This document shows, one piece after another, positions 15,176 through 24,736 of a DNA stretch of 64,000 nt. The translations under genes were made by a program, and so were the position numbers. This stretch comes from Candidatus Binataceae bacterium (lineage in GTDB: Bacteria > Desulfobacterota > Binatia > Binatales > Binataceae), in the NCBI GenBank assembly GCA_035508495.1, contig DATJMX010000032.1, positions 35,015 through 99,014 of the forward strand, given 5' to 3'. Positions within the stretch are counted from its first letter, which is position 1, and every line of letters begins with the position of its first letter. The notes beneath the pieces were generated by a model. That model saw nothing but the letters and a program-made list of their open reading frames with translations. It was not told the DNA's origin and ran no database searches.

Positions 15176-16477
15176 ATGAACCGCGATGAACGAGGACTCG
15201 CCGTCACTAACGGCTCGGGCGATGCGGTGCGGGCGATCAACAACTACGCTCGCGAGGTCGTCTCGCTCGGCACGAAGGTCGGTGACGTGATTGGCGCTGC
15301 CAATGCGGCACCCGAATGCCCACTGCTCCAGGCCTACGCCGCATCATCATATCTCTATACTCAGTCGCTGAGGCAGGGGGCCGGCGCCGAACCGTATCTC
15401 ACGCGAGCCGAAGCGCGCCTGGGCGAAGTCTCGGAGCGCGAGCGAATCATTATTCAGTCAGTGCGAGCGGGCCTCGGCGGCGATTTTCAGCGCGCGCTTT
15501 CCGGCTACGAGCAGATCGCCAGCCGCTGGCCAGCCGACATGGTTGCGGCCAAGCTCGCCGAGTTCCATTGCTTCGAGACCGGCGAAACTGATCGGCAACT
15601 CAAGGTGATGCGCAAGGCAGCTGAAGCGAATCCCAGCAACAGCCACGTGCTTGCGATGTATGCGTTCGCGCTCGAGCTGAGCGAGATGCGCGACGAAGCC
15701 GAGCGGGTCGCGCGCCGCGCGCTCGAGATCGATCCGCTCACGATGTGGGCGCAGCACTGCCTCGCGCACGTATTCTCGGGCGAGTCGCGAGTCGAGGAGG
15801 GAATCGCCGCGCTGCACGGCTTCGCGCCGACCTGGGAACGCTTCAGCCATTACACGGTCGCGCACAACTCGTTTCATCTCGGAGCCTTGCTGCTCGACAA
15901 CCGCGACTTCGATCATGTCCGCGAGCTCTATCGCGTGAAGATCTGGGGTTTCGATCGCGATGCGATCGTCGAGCTGACCGATTCGATTCTGATGCTCTGG
16001 TATATCGAGCTCGCTGGCGGCCGGGTCGAAGAGGAATGGCGCGAAATCGCGCCGCATCTACGCGAGCGCGTCAGCGAGCACGTCTTTCCGTTCCTCAAAA
16101 CGATCTTCCTGTACGCCCTCGCGCGCGCCGGCGAGCGCGAAGTGGTCGCCGATGCGCTCGACTCGATGCAGCGGCACGCGGACGCGCAGACGGGCGGCCT
16201 AAGAAAAGTCTGGAAGGAGATCGGGATGCCGCTCGCGCGCGGATGCGTCGCGTTCGCCTACGGCGACTGGGATTTCGCGGCGGCCACGCTCGCGCCGATC
16301 CTGCCCGAGGTCGCATGCGCTGGCGGCAGCGACGAACAGCGCGGCGTGTTTATCCAATCGCACATAGTCAGTCTGATTCGCGGCAAAAGTAGCGACTCTG
16401 CCCGCAACGCGATCGACAGCTACATTGCAGGCCGCCCGGTGACCGCGCTCGAGCGCCACTGGCTATCGGAAGTATGA
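15176..16477 (+). CDS. TPR protein of the TTC38 type
   Basis: A 433-residue helical-repeat protein with no signal peptide. Consecutive TPR-like units are visible (for example residues 130-200 with PSNSHVLAMYAFALELSEMR), and the segment YTVAHNSFHLGALLLDNRDF matches the conserved core of tetratricopeptide-repeat-protein-38 relatives. These proteins are widespread but uncharacterised in bacteria. AAAGGGA precedes the ATG. It is a single gene on the plus strand. Confidence 0.8.
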   Translation: MNRDERGLAVTNGSGDAVRAINNYAREVVSLGTKVGDVIGAANAAPECPLLQAYAASSYLYTQSLRQGAGAEPYLTRAEARLGEVSERERIIIQSVRAGLGGDFQRALSGYEQIASRWPADMVAAKLAEFHCFETGETDRQLKVMRKAAEANPSNSHVLAMYAFALELSEMRDEAERVARRALEIDPLTMWAQHCLAHVFSGESRVEEGIAALHGFAPTWERFSHYTVAHNSFHLGALLLDNRDFDHVRELYRVKIWGFDRDAIVELTDSILMLWYIELAGGRVEEEWREIAPHLRERVSEHVFPFLKTIFLYALARAGEREVVADALDSMQRHADAQTGGLRKVWKEIGMPLARGCVAFAYGDWDFAAATLAPILPEVACAGGSDEQRGVFIQSHIVSLIRGKSSDSARNAIDSYIAGRPVTALERHWLSEV

Positions 16478-16535
16478 GCTCTGCCTCTGTCCGGCCGTGA
16501 TAACATCGTCAGTTCAGATCGCCGGCGTGTTCCGG

Positions 16536-16636
16536 TACCCCTTCTCGACGCGGGAAGGGGTTAGGGGTTAGGTCGTTGTCTGATTGCCAGCGAGAAAACC
16601 GACCTAACCCTCTTTCGCTTCCCGCATCGGGAAGGG
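16536..16636. repeat. Long imperfect inverted repeat
   Basis: Left arm 16536-16574 and right arm 16600-16636 are about 37 bases each and complementary with several mismatches, around a 25-base loop. Content is of the CTTCTCGACGCGGGAAGG / CTTCCCGCATCGGGAAGG type, built of smaller palindromes. It looks like an intergenic mobile palindrome (REP- or MITE-like). It overlaps the 5' end of the following open frame. Confidence 0.6.
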
Positions 16637-18300
16637 AAGTCTGCCGCACCATCATTAGCTCGAATACGAACGTTGCCGCTCTGCCCTGGAGGAGCGCAGC
16701 ACATATCGCAATAGTCACTATAATTCTGCTCATCGCCAGGATTGCGAACGCTGCGGGCCAGGCGCCTAGGGGCGCAAACCTCTCGTCGCAAGATCGCGAT
16801 GCCGCCACGCTGTCTCATCTTGCGGCGCAGCACTTCGGCGCGCTCAGCCTCGCCGAGCAACGGCTGATCGATGCGGCGCCGCATCGCGAGTTTCGCTGGA
16901 TTGGCCCCAGCAACGACGATCAGTCGCCCCTCAACGATGCTGCCCAGGGCGCGAAGTGGGGCCCTGAGCGCAGCATTCGTCATGAGTTGCTGCGGTGGCT
17001 GATCGCTGATCCCGATGCGTCGCGGCTGGTGCATCCGAGCGGACTTGGATTCGGCGGAGTAAAGATCGATGGACCACTCGATATTTCGTACGCGGTTTCC
17101 ACCAAGCCGATAACGATCGTTCATAGCTACTTCACCGATCCGATCGATCTGAGTAATGCGCACCTGGCTGAATTCGATCTGCGCTCCTCGAAGGTCGACT
17201 CGATTACGGCCGACGGCTCAACGATCGACGGCGATGTGAGCCTGACTTTCGATTCATTCAGCACAATCAGTTTTTTCCGCAGCCGAATCGGCGGGAGTAT
17301 CGATTGCGCCGGCAGCATGTTCGACGCTTCGGGGCAATTGACTGTCAGCGTGGTCGAGGCGCAGATCGGCGGCGATGCGGAATTTCACAACGGCTTCACA
17401 ACCAACGGAACTATTGACGCGCGAATCGCGAAGATCGGAGGCGCGCTCGATTTCCATGCCGCTAATTTCACCGGCGACGACGCCACCGGACTCGATGCTG
17501 ACCGGGCAACGATCAAAGGAACTTTCTATTGGAACGAGGTTAAGCATACTCCGAAGACGACGCTCGATCTCGAAAACGCATCGGCGGGTGCGATCTGGGA
17601 TGATGCAGCGAGTTGGCCCGCGCCCGGCAATCTACTGATTAACGGCTTCGTCTATCACTCTATAGACGGCGGCCCTGACAACGCCGAGAGCCGGCTCCAG
17701 TGGATCGCGCTGCAACCGCCCGGTTACCATCCGCAGCCTTATCGCCAGCTCGCGCAAATCTTCCGCGATGCCGGGCGCGATCAAAACGCGACGGACATGA
17801 TGATCGCGAAAGAGGTCGCGCAGCGCCGTAATACCAACATGAATCGCGGCAATCGGCTCTGGAGTATCATGCTCCAGTACACGATCGGCTACGGCTTCCG
17901 CCCGCTGCGCGCATTGTGGTGGATAGGAGGATTCGTCCTCTTCGGCGCGATCCTGTTTGGCTGGGGGTATCATCTGCGATTAATAACTCCGACCGAGGAA
18001 GCGGCATACGCGGAGTTCGTCAAGACGGGCGAGGCGCCGCCGCATTACCCGGTCTTCAATCCATTTGTATACTCACTCGAGAATTTCCTGCCCGTAGTAG
18101 TGCTCTACCAGGATTCCTACTGGCGGCCGAACCCGCGCCACGCCGTAGGCGGCACGCTCCAGGGCTCGCGCACGATGTTCGGAATCAACGAACTGCCCAG
18201 CCGCATCCTGCGCGCCTACCTCTGGATCCACATCCTGGCCGGCTGGCTAATCACGCCGCTCTTGTTCGCCGGGCTGTCGGGACTGGTGCGTCCGGATTGA
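16576..18300 (+). CDS. Membrane protein with a beta-helix-like repeat region
   Basis: An open frame of 574 residues from a TTG; the true start is unclear because the 5' end lies inside an inverted repeat and no ATG precedes the N-terminal membrane segment (around residues 43-58). After it, residues 150-370 carry short repeats (for example IDGPLDIS, IDGDVSLTFD, IGGSIDCAG, IGGALDFHA), which suggest a right-handed beta-helix like pentapeptide or bactofilin proteins. Then RQLAQIFRDAGRDQNATDM, a helix-loop often seen in this family, and two or three C-terminal membrane helices. GGAGGAG at 16688 is a tempting ribosome site but has no standard start behind it. Confidence 0.65.
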   Translation: MSDCQRENRPNPLSLPASGREVCRTIISSNTNVAALPWRSAAHIAIVTIILLIARIANAAGQAPRGANLSSQDRDAATLSHLAAQHFGALSLAEQRLIDAAPHREFRWIGPSNDDQSPLNDAAQGAKWGPERSIRHELLRWLIADPDASRLVHPSGLGFGGVKIDGPLDISYAVSTKPITIVHSYFTDPIDLSNAHLAEFDLRSSKVDSITADGSTIDGDVSLTFDSFSTISFFRSRIGGSIDCAGSMFDASGQLTVSVVEAQIGGDAEFHNGFTTNGTIDARIAKIGGALDFHAANFTGDDATGLDADRATIKGTFYWNEVKHTPKTTLDLENASAGAIWDDAASWPAPGNLLINGFVYHSIDGGPDNAESRLQWIALQPPGYHPQPYRQLAQIFRDAGRDQNATDMMIAKEVAQRRNTNMNRGNRLWSIMLQYTIGYGFRPLRALWWIGGFVLFGAILFGWGYHLRLITPTEEAAYAEFVKTGEAPPHYPVFNPFVYSLENFLPVVVLYQDSYWRPNPRHAVGGTLQGSRTMFGINELPSRILRAYLWIHILAGWLITPLLFAGLSGLVRPD

Positions 18301-18519
18301 GATTTCCGCGGAATTCGCACCTGCGCTTCACAAGGTGTTCCCCAGGTTTGCTTCGATTCAGGCAATCGCTCGAATGCCATGTTTCTTAATGACACTCAAA
18401 AGTCGAAGCGCTGGGCCTCCCGGTCTTCTCTTGCCGCGTCCCCAATCCGACACCAGCATACTTGGTATGATAGTCGAACAGAATCCAGCCCTATTGGATT
18501 CCTAATCTTGCCGCGCTCT

Positions 18520-19215
18520 CTACTTGCTATCGCCGTTGGATTTGGCGCGCGCCTCGGCCATCGCGATGAAGCGCTCGGCGCCGACTGCGATGAAGAGGCC
18601 TTCGGCTTCGGCAGTTACTACTCCGTCTGAAGAGACTTTGCCGATTGTGAAGATCTTGCGGCCTTCGACGCGATCGACGCGGCCTTCGAACACCAACTCC
18701 TTGAGCAGCGGCGTTGGGCGGCGATAACGAATTGTGAGCGTGCCGGTCATGCCGGGATTGCCGGTGAGCGATTGCGCCATGCCGAGGACTTCGTCGAAAG
18801 CCGCCGCGATGAATCCGCCGTGCACGTGTCCCGGCGGTCCTTCGTAAGGCAGCCCGAACGCGACGCGGCCCTCGATGCGATCGCCGAGCACCGCCATCCG
18901 AATCGGCGGCGCGAGCGGATTCGCCATCCCGATAAGCGGACTGTGATCGAAGAATACGTGCGTGTCACCGGCGTTAGCGGCTTCGGCGAAACCCTCGTAG
19001 GTGCGCGACACGGGATACTTGGCGAGCCGCTCGGCGTAGCCTTCGAGCAGTTCGGCGGCGCGGCGCAGGTCGTCCTCGGGCGCGGCCACCTGCACGAGAT
19101 GCTCGATAACTCTGCGCATCGCGTCGGCGAGGCGCTGCGCCTCCTTGCGGCGACCGGTTGCGGGGACTTGGCTCGCGGCCCATGCCGCCTCGAAGTTGAT
19201 GTTCAGTTCGCTCAT
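18520..19215 (-). CDS. PaaI-like hotdog thioesterase
   Basis: A 231-residue protein. The second half is a hotdog domain with the PaaI-type motif GPPGHVHGGFIAAAFDEVLG followed by GTLTIRYRRPTPL; the N-terminal 95 residues are a helical extension. Such enzymes hydrolyse acyl-CoA thioesters. It is divergent from the secreted-protein gene at 19342. Substrate unknown. Confidence 0.85.
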   Translation of the reverse strand: MSELNINFEAAWAASQVPATGRRKEAQRLADAMRRVIEHLVQVAAPEDDLRRAAELLEGYAERLAKYPVSRTYEGFAEAANAGDTHVFFDHSPLIGMANPLAPPIRMAVLGDRIEGRVAFGLPYEGPPGHVHGGFIAAAFDEVLGMAQSLTGNPGMTGTLTIRYRRPTPLLKELVFEGRVDRVEGRKIFTIGKVSSDGVVTAEAEGLFIAVGAERFIAMAEARAKSNGDSK

Positions 19216-19341
19216 CGAAGTCCTGGTTAGATCGGAATAAAATCGATGCTACAGGCCACATCGGGGGCAATCCACTGTGCGCCACGGCACCAGACGACGG
19301 CATCAGTTGTGCTTTTATCAGGCAGGTCGCCGGAGAATCGC

Positions 19342-20082
19342 ATGAAAATTCGAGGTATCAGCGTCGTGGCCGCAGCGATTTTGCTGCTAAGCGCCGCAGG
19401 ACTCACCGCATTTGCGCAATCGACGATGGAAGTGCCGCCACCATCGACCCAGCGCGAATACCAGGCGCCGGCGGTTCCCGACTACGCGCCAGATTCCAAC
19501 AGCACGCCGATTCAATTGTTGCCGCCATCGGTCTGGCCACCGCATCCTGTGCAGCAAGCTCCCGCCTCCGCGGCGACTCCGGGTCAGGAACCACCGAGCG
19601 CATCGCTGCTGACAACGCCGCGACAAAACCTGGTGCTGCCTTCCGTCTTCAACGGATGCTGGCAAGGTCAGGTGGGCGAGCTCGACTCGATCAAGCGCGA
19701 GCCGGGCGCGCACAAGGTCGGTTTCTGGACGCCCAAGACTTATCGCCTATGCTACAGGCGCGTGGGCGGCGGTCCCTTCAAGCTGACGTTCACCGAAACG
19801 GGAGTCGAGCCGAGCGAAAAGATCATTAACCCGCACGGCAAGGTGGTGCCGATCTCAACCGACGGCCGCGACTACGCCACGATGCAGGCGACACTGCATT
19901 TCGACGAATACAGCGTCGACCGCGATGGCGCGCCGACGTTCACCGTCGACGAAAACACCGACCTCAATTGCAAGATCCAGGGCGATGTCATGCAGATAAC
20001 CGCCAACGTCTATGGCACCCGCGACGGGTCGCCATGGTTCCGCGCCACCTGGCACGCCCAGTTCGTGCAGACGCCCAGCTAA
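19342..20082 (+). CDS. Secreted protein with proline-rich N-terminus, unknown function
   Basis: A 246-residue protein; start at 19342 after GGAGA. A Sec signal peptide (1-~27, ending AFAQ) leads to a Pro/Gln-rich region (about 30-95), then a globular part with four cysteines (GCWQGQVGELDS, RLCYRRV, DLNCKIQGD). Ends in a beta-rich segment. No family recognised; likely periplasmic or outer-membrane associated. Confidence 0.7.
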   Translation: MKIRGISVVAAAILLLSAAGLTAFAQSTMEVPPPSTQREYQAPAVPDYAPDSNSTPIQLLPPSVWPPHPVQQAPASAATPGQEPPSASLLTTPRQNLVLPSVFNGCWQGQVGELDSIKREPGAHKVGFWTPKTYRLCYRRVGGGPFKLTFTETGVEPSEKIINPHGKVVPISTDGRDYATMQATLHFDEYSVDRDGAPTFTVDENTDLNCKIQGDVMQITANVYGTRDGSPWFRATWHAQFVQTPS

Positions 20083-20189
20083 TCGATGCACCCAGGCGCG
20101 CGCTTGCCAACCCTTGATGCCGTCGCCTAAGTTTCGGACGAGGCTGATCGCGATCGTCATTGCGCGATGGGGCCCGAGGAGACGACGGC

Positions 20190-21134
20190 ATGGCGCTCAC
20201 GATCGATCCACAGACCAAGGTTTTTCTCGACGGCGCGAATGCTGCCGGTCCGCTGTTCCTGCGCGCCGAGACGCCCGAGCAGGCGCGCGCCAAGATGCAG
20301 GCGATGCTCGAGGCGAGCCCGGTTCCGCCCCAGGAGATCTATCGCGTCGAGGATCGGCATATCCCCGGCCCCGGCGGCCAGATCCCGATTCGCATCTACA
20401 CACCCGCGGCGCGGCTGCCGGTCGGAGTGCTGGTTTTCTTCCATGGCGGCGGGTGGGTGCTCGGCGACCTGGCGAGTCATGACAATCTCTGCCGCGCGAT
20501 CGCCAACAGCGCGGGATGCTTGGTCGTATCGGTCGATTACCGCCTCGCGCCCGAGCACAAGTTTCCGGCCGCGCCCAACGATTGCTATGCGGCGACGAAG
20601 TGGGTCGCTGCCAATGCCGCATCGTTCGGCGGGATTCCCGACAAGCTGGCAGTCGGCGGCGACAGCGCGGGCGGAAATCTCGCCGCGGCGGTTGCGATGA
20701 TGGCGCGGGACGGCGGCGGACCGAAGCTCGCTTTCCAGCTTCTGATATATCCCGTCACTGATTCGAGTCTCGATTTTCCATCGCAGCGCGAATTTGCCGG
20801 TGACGGCTTTATCCTGTCGAGCGCCGACATGAAGTGGTTCTGGGACCATTACCTGGTAAATGCCGGAGACGGCGCGAATCCTCTCGCCTCGCCGTTGCGC
20901 GCAAGGAGTCTCGCGGGATTGCCCCCGGCGCTGGTACAGACTGCTGGCCTCGATCCTTTGCGCGACGAGGGCGAGGAATATGCCGCCGCGCTGAAACGTG
21001 CCGGCAACCAGGTCACGCTCACGCGCTATGAGGGCGTCACTCACGGCTTCGTGAGCTTCTTCGACATGATCGACAAGGGCAAAGCAGGCATTCGCGAAGG
21101 CGCGGAGGCATTGCGGGCCGCATTCGGCGGATAG
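20190..21134 (+). CDS. Alpha/beta hydrolase of the HSL family (esterase)
   Basis: A 314-residue esterase. The start at 20190 follows GAGGAG; the longer TTG frame is not needed. The oxyanion motif HGGG is at 85-88, the nucleophile motif GDSAG gives S159, and D255 (GLDPLRDEG) and H285 (THGF) complete the triad. Hormone-sensitive-lipase-family enzymes hydrolyse short to medium acyl esters. It precedes the GST gene by 83 bases on the same strand and may share its transcript. Confidence 0.9.
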   Translation: MALTIDPQTKVFLDGANAAGPLFLRAETPEQARAKMQAMLEASPVPPQEIYRVEDRHIPGPGGQIPIRIYTPAARLPVGVLVFFHGGGWVLGDLASHDNLCRAIANSAGCLVVSVDYRLAPEHKFPAAPNDCYAATKWVAANAASFGGIPDKLAVGGDSAGGNLAAAVAMMARDGGGPKLAFQLLIYPVTDSSLDFPSQREFAGDGFILSSADMKWFWDHYLVNAGDGANPLASPLRARSLAGLPPALVQTAGLDPLRDEGEEYAAALKRAGNQVTLTRYEGVTHGFVSFFDMIDKGKAGIREGAEALRAAFGG

Positions 21135-21217
21135 TCAGTTCGAATTGACCATTTAATTTTGAACTAATCGGCAAAGGCTGCATCAATGCGAAACATACTC
21201 AAGGAGAAACTGGATCG

Positions 21218-21817
21218 ATGAAAATCTACGGCAGTTCGAAATCACGCGCGGCGCGATCCCTGTGGGCGGCCGAGGAACTCGGCCTCAAGTACGACCATGT
21301 CCCCGTTGCTCCTTCGGAGGCGAAATCCGCCGAGCATCTGAAGCACAATCCCAATGGTCACGTTCCCGTGCTCGAGGACGACGGCAATACCGTATGGGAA
21401 TCGATGGCGATCAACCTCTACCTGGCCGAGAAGTATGGCAAGAATTCACTGTGGCCGGCGGAAGCCGCGCACGGCGACGTGTTCAAGTGGAGCTTCTGGG
21501 CGATGACCGAGGTCGAGCCTCATCTGATGACGCTGCTGATGCAGCGCGTGCTGCTCCCGGCCGATCAGCGTGACGAGAAGGCCGCCCAGAAAGCGGCCGA
21601 CGCGCTGAAGGCCCCGCTAGGCGTTCTCAACCATGCGCTGACGGGCAAGGAATACCTCACGGGCAATAGTTTCACGATCGCGGACCTGAACGTCGCCTCG
21701 GTTTTGAGCTGGGCGGCCATGATGCGCCTCGACATGTCGGCGACGCCGGCAGTGGCAGACTGGCTAAAGCGATGCCTCGGCCGCGAAGCCAATGCCAAAG
21801 TGCGCGCACTGAAGTAA
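21218..21817 (+). CDS. Glutathione S-transferase
   Basis: A 199-residue GST. The thioredoxin-like N-terminal domain has GSSKSRAARSLWAAEELG with the catalytic-site Ser, and the glutathione-binding motif NPNGHVPVLEDDGNTVWESM; the helical C-terminal domain contains LTGNSFTIADLNVASVL. AAGGAG lies 11 bases before the ATG. Likely detoxifies electrophiles. A terminator-like hairpin follows. Confidence 0.92.
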   Translation: MKIYGSSKSRAARSLWAAEELGLKYDHVPVAPSEAKSAEHLKHNPNGHVPVLEDDGNTVWESMAINLYLAEKYGKNSLWPAEAAHGDVFKWSFWAMTEVEPHLMTLLMQRVLLPADQRDEKAAQKAADALKAPLGVLNHALTGKEYLTGNSFTIADLNVASVLSWAAMMRLDMSATPAVADWLKRCLGREANAKVRALK

Positions 21818-21861
21818 GATCCTGTTTGATTGATCGATAATCGGATTCTCTGCTCATTCAT

Positions 21862-21890
21862 CGCCCGCCGCGTCCATCACGCGGCGGGCG
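21862..21890 (+). terminator. Terminator-like hairpin after GST
   Basis: Perfect 11-base stem CGCCCGCCGCG / CGCGGCGGGCG with a 7-base loop, 45 bases after the GST stop; only a weak T-tract follows. Confidence 0.6.
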
Positions 21891-21926
21891 CTGTCTTGAA
21901 GTCGTGAAGCATTCCCAAGGGAATAC

Positions 21927-22183
21927 GTGCGCGGGAAGGTCCACACGAACAACATCGAATCGTTTTGGGCGCTGTTGAAGCGCGGAATCATCGGCACCTG
22001 TCACAATGTCGGCAAGGGCTATCTGCCGCTCTACCTAAAACGAGTTCACGTTCCGCCACAACAACAGACGGAACGCGGAAATCTTCATGCAGTTAGGCTC
22101 ATCGTGCTGGCCAAGAAAACGACCCTGAATCGCTCAAGGCCGCACTGAAGCCGATCTTTCCCAAAGACCAGCGCAAACGCTAA
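21927..22183 (+). pseudogene. IS1595-family transposase C-terminal remnant
   Basis: The frame from 21927 reads VHTNNIESFWALLKRGIIGT and on to GKGYLPLYL, the conserved C-terminal region of IS1595/ISXO2-type transposases. Around 22040 the frame is broken; another frame continues NEFTFRHNNRRNAEIF as expected for the same protein. The N-terminal two thirds and any terminal inverted repeats are missing. A last segment, ENDPESLKAALKPIFPKDQR, ends at 22183 in yet another frame. Confidence 0.8.
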
Positions 22184-22193
22184 GCTGACCCTC

Positions 22194-22409
22194 ATGCGCT
22201 GGTGGTGGGATCAACTGGACGCGTCAGAGAGGGCATGGATCTACTTCCAAGGCTTGCTGATCGCTTTTTGGGCTGGTATGGCAGTCAACGATCCAGATCC
22301 CCAATCAAGATTCATGACAGTCTTCACGATTTTCGAGCTCGCAATATTAACCGTCGCGCTGGTTAAGCCAACACGTCGCATGTTTCGCAGAATCTGGGAA
22401 TCGCTCTAG
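22194..22409 (+). CDS. Small two-helix membrane protein
   Basis: A 71-residue protein with two hydrophobic helices (about 15-32 and 42-60), Trp-rich at the start (MRWWWDQLDA). No clear Shine-Dalgarno sequence. It lies within the debris downstream of the transposase remnant and may have arrived with it. Function unknown. Confidence 0.45.
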   Translation: MRWWWDQLDASERAWIYFQGLLIAFWAGMAVNDPDPQSRFMTVFTIFELAILTVALVKPTRRMFRRIWESL

Positions 22410-22418
22410 ACTGACCTC

Positions 22419-22577
22419 ATGGGCAAATCACTTGCTATCTCATCAAACGGGGTTGATTTCGACCGCTTCATGAATGCCCTGGTATCCGTTCCCAACGACG
22501 AAATCCAAAAAAGAGACGTCACTTCTCATCTTATTCACCCTCGCTGTTATTCTCTCTTGCTATCAACTTCAACATAA
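22419..22577 (+). CDS. Short antitoxin-like protein, possibly broken
   Basis: A 52-residue frame starting MGKSLAISSNGVDFDRFMNA and continuing LVSVPNDEIQKRD. The segment with F..FMNALVSVPNDEIQ resembles the short conserved proteins often found next to toxin-antitoxin or IS-related genes. The C-terminal 20 residues look random, so a frameshift may have replaced the original tail. Uncertain. Confidence 0.35.
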   Translation: MGKSLAISSNGVDFDRFMNALVSVPNDEIQKRDVTSHLIHPRCYSLLLSTST

Positions 22578-22750
22578 TTCCCGCTTCACTCCTCAGCGAA
22601 GTATCGACGAAACTACACTTTCTGACTCATTGAACAATTCGTTCAATGCGATGGAACGCCTTACTGTCTATAGACCGCGACTTACTCGCTTTCGCGCTTT
22701 GCGCGGATGCGGGCCGTTGAGGTGGATTTCAATTCGCGAAGAGGGGCACA

Positions 22751-23833
22751 ATGCTGGCGCCGGAGACGGACGTAGATTTTGCGAAACACATCATCGAGTA
22801 CGATCCCGATGATCCCAGGACTCACGCAGCCTGGACGATCCCGTCTTCCGAAAACGAAGCATTGGCGCGAAGAAATCTCCAGCCGATTCCGTGGCCTCGC
22901 GGGCTGAATCCCAAGCCCGCGAGCACGTCGGCTCCTGCTCCGAAGCAATCCGACCGCTTGCCCGCGTGTGATGTGATCGTCGTCACCTGGACCGTGGCCG
23001 AGGCCCGCGCGTTGGCTGACATTCTGACGCCGGGAGTGTCGAGCGATGTGTGGTATCGTTACGCCCATCTCTGGGACACCTATGCGCCGCATATCCGTGC
23101 CGGCGCGCCAGCTCTGGAAGCCAATCGGCTCGGATCGTATTTCCCGACCGCGATCGGAAAGCATCGCGTGCTCTGTTTCAAATCCGAATTGCACATGAGC
23201 CAGGATGGCCCGCGGCTGCCGATTCGCGCGCTCTGGAAACAAATCATCGAAGAGACCGGCGCTGGATTCGTCATTACGACCGGGACCGCAGGCGCGATCG
23301 GCGCGAGCGTCAAGCTCGGCGATGTCGTCATGACGCGGCGCGCGCGGTTCGATTGTCTCAAATCTTTTCGCAACGAGGCTTTTCACAGCCAAAGCTTCAG
23401 CAGCGCCGGAGCAATCCCGAAGACATATTTGTCGGTCGCTGCCGAAAAGCTGTTGCCGGTGAACGCCAAGCAACTGCCGAACGGCAACGGACCGCTGGCG
23501 CTGCTCGATAGTCCATCGACCAAGGTTCCCGACGATACTGTTGTGACCACTGACTTCTTCGCGTTCGATACTGCGAACAACGAATACGAATTGCAGGGAC
23601 TCGGTGCGGCGGTGGAAATGGGCGATGCAGTTCTTGGACTTGTCTGCGCGAACGACCTCAAGGGCCGCGCGCCCAACTGGCTCGCGATTCGCAACGCTTC
23701 CGACCCCCAGATCTCCGCCGACCTCGCTCCGGCCGAGCAACGCAAGCAGGCGGCGCAAATTTACGAAAAATTCGGCTACTGGACAACGATCGGCAGCGCA
23801 ATCGCGACCTGGGCGGTGATCGCCGGCAGTTAG
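22751..23833 (+). CDS. Nucleoside-phosphorylase-superfamily protein
   Basis: A 360-residue protein with GAGGGG before the ATG. A unique N-terminal ~75 residues precede a PNP/UDP-type phosphorylase fold: VIVVTWTVAEARALADIL, FVITTGTAGAIGASVKLGDV and AVEMGDAVLGLV, the last corresponding to the AVEME motif that contacts the nucleoside ribose (here MGD, not MEG/MEN). Such domains cleave N-glycosidic bonds of nucleosides, and bacterial variants also serve as effectors in defence systems. No defence partner is seen here. Confidence 0.75.
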   Translation: MLAPETDVDFAKHIIEYDPDDPRTHAAWTIPSSENEALARRNLQPIPWPRGLNPKPASTSAPAPKQSDRLPACDVIVVTWTVAEARALADILTPGVSSDVWYRYAHLWDTYAPHIRAGAPALEANRLGSYFPTAIGKHRVLCFKSELHMSQDGPRLPIRALWKQIIEETGAGFVITTGTAGAIGASVKLGDVVMTRRARFDCLKSFRNEAFHSQSFSSAGAIPKTYLSVAAEKLLPVNAKQLPNGNGPLALLDSPSTKVPDDTVVTTDFFAFDTANNEYELQGLGAAVEMGDAVLGLVCANDLKGRAPNWLAIRNASDPQISADLAPAEQRKQAAQIYEKFGYWTTIGSAIATWAVIAGS

Positions 23834-23931
23834 CGCCGCACCATCTGCATCGTCAGTCGCATTCGGGACAAACCCAAATTGCCTCAAGCCGGTGCGCTGC
23901 TTAGTTTTAATGCACACCCGGAGCAATCGCG

Positions 23932-24633
23932 ATGGAATCGACGCATCCCGAGAACAAAAATAGCTGGCTCGACGCCTTCGCCAATATTCGTGCGGACCGC
24001 GAGGCAGCCCTGCGCCAGTATCGCGAGCGCGCCGCGACTTACGACCTCGAGCTGAACTTTCTCGAGCCGGTTCGCCGCCGCGCCATCAGCCGCCTGTGGC
24101 TGCGCCGCGGCACTATCGTCGTCGACGTCGCGTGCGGAACGGGGCTCAGCTTTCGCTCGCTCTCGCGCCAGGTCGGTTCGAAGGGCCGCGTGATCGGAAT
24201 CGAACAGAGTGCCGAAATGCTCGAGCGCGCCGCGGAGCGGATTCGGACTAACGATTTGCAGAACGTGACCTTGATTCACGCGCCGGTCGAACACGCGCGC
24301 ATCCCCGTAATCGCCGATGCCGCACTACTTCATTTTGCTCACGACGTGATGCGCACGCCCGCTGCTATCGGCAACGTTCTGAACAGCGTCAAACCCGGTG
24401 GCCGCGTCGTGGCCGCGGGACTTAAGTGGGCGCCGCCGTGGAAGATGCCGGTGAACATGGCGGTGTTCTTCGCCGCGATGCGCTCGCTCACCGCGTTCGA
24501 GGGCCTGCGCCACCCCTGGAGTTATCTCGAACCATCGCTTACGCAGTTCGACGTCGAAAGCCTGCTGAGCGACGGAGTTTATATCGCCAGCGGCTTCAAG
24601 AACGCCGCATCAAGGTCGCTGATCGATCAGTAG
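23932..24633 (+). CDS. SAM-dependent class I methyltransferase
   Basis: A 233-residue methyltransferase with motif I VVDVACGTGLSFRSLS, an acidic ribose-binding position in IGIEQS, and the post-motif VKPGGRVVAAGLKW. Upstream helix RQYRERAATYD is common to UbiE/COQ5-like enzymes. Substrate not evident. Starts 98 bases after the phosphorylase gene. Confidence 0.85.
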   Translation: MESTHPENKNSWLDAFANIRADREAALRQYRERAATYDLELNFLEPVRRRAISRLWLRRGTIVVDVACGTGLSFRSLSRQVGSKGRVIGIEQSAEMLERAAERIRTNDLQNVTLIHAPVEHARIPVIADAALLHFAHDVMRTPAAIGNVLNSVKPGGRVVAAGLKWAPPWKMPVNMAVFFAAMRSLTAFEGLRHPWSYLEPSLTQFDVESLLSDGVYIASGFKNAASRSLIDQ

Positions 24634-24736
24634 TCATTCAGATCGCCTGAACACGCGCAGATCGCGCCGCTTGAATTTCCTCCGCTGATTGCGAATTCTC
24701 TGTCAGCGGCCGCTTTGGCCGCGCGCGGAGGTCCAT

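Noticed and set aside
22474..22812. 112-residue plus-strand frame with one hydrophobic stretch
   Set aside because: Second half is a shadow of the phosphorylase start and the first half overlaps the antitoxin-like frame; could be a remnant but not supportable.
22682..23926. 414-residue open frame opposite the phosphorylase gene
   Set aside because: Antisense shadow; low complexity and no motif, while the plus-strand frame has recognisable phosphorylase blocks.
22751..24633. Defence-island reading of the phosphorylase-like gene plus methyltransferase
   Set aside because: No nuclease, sensor or other defence gene is beside them and the methyltransferase looks small-molecule type.
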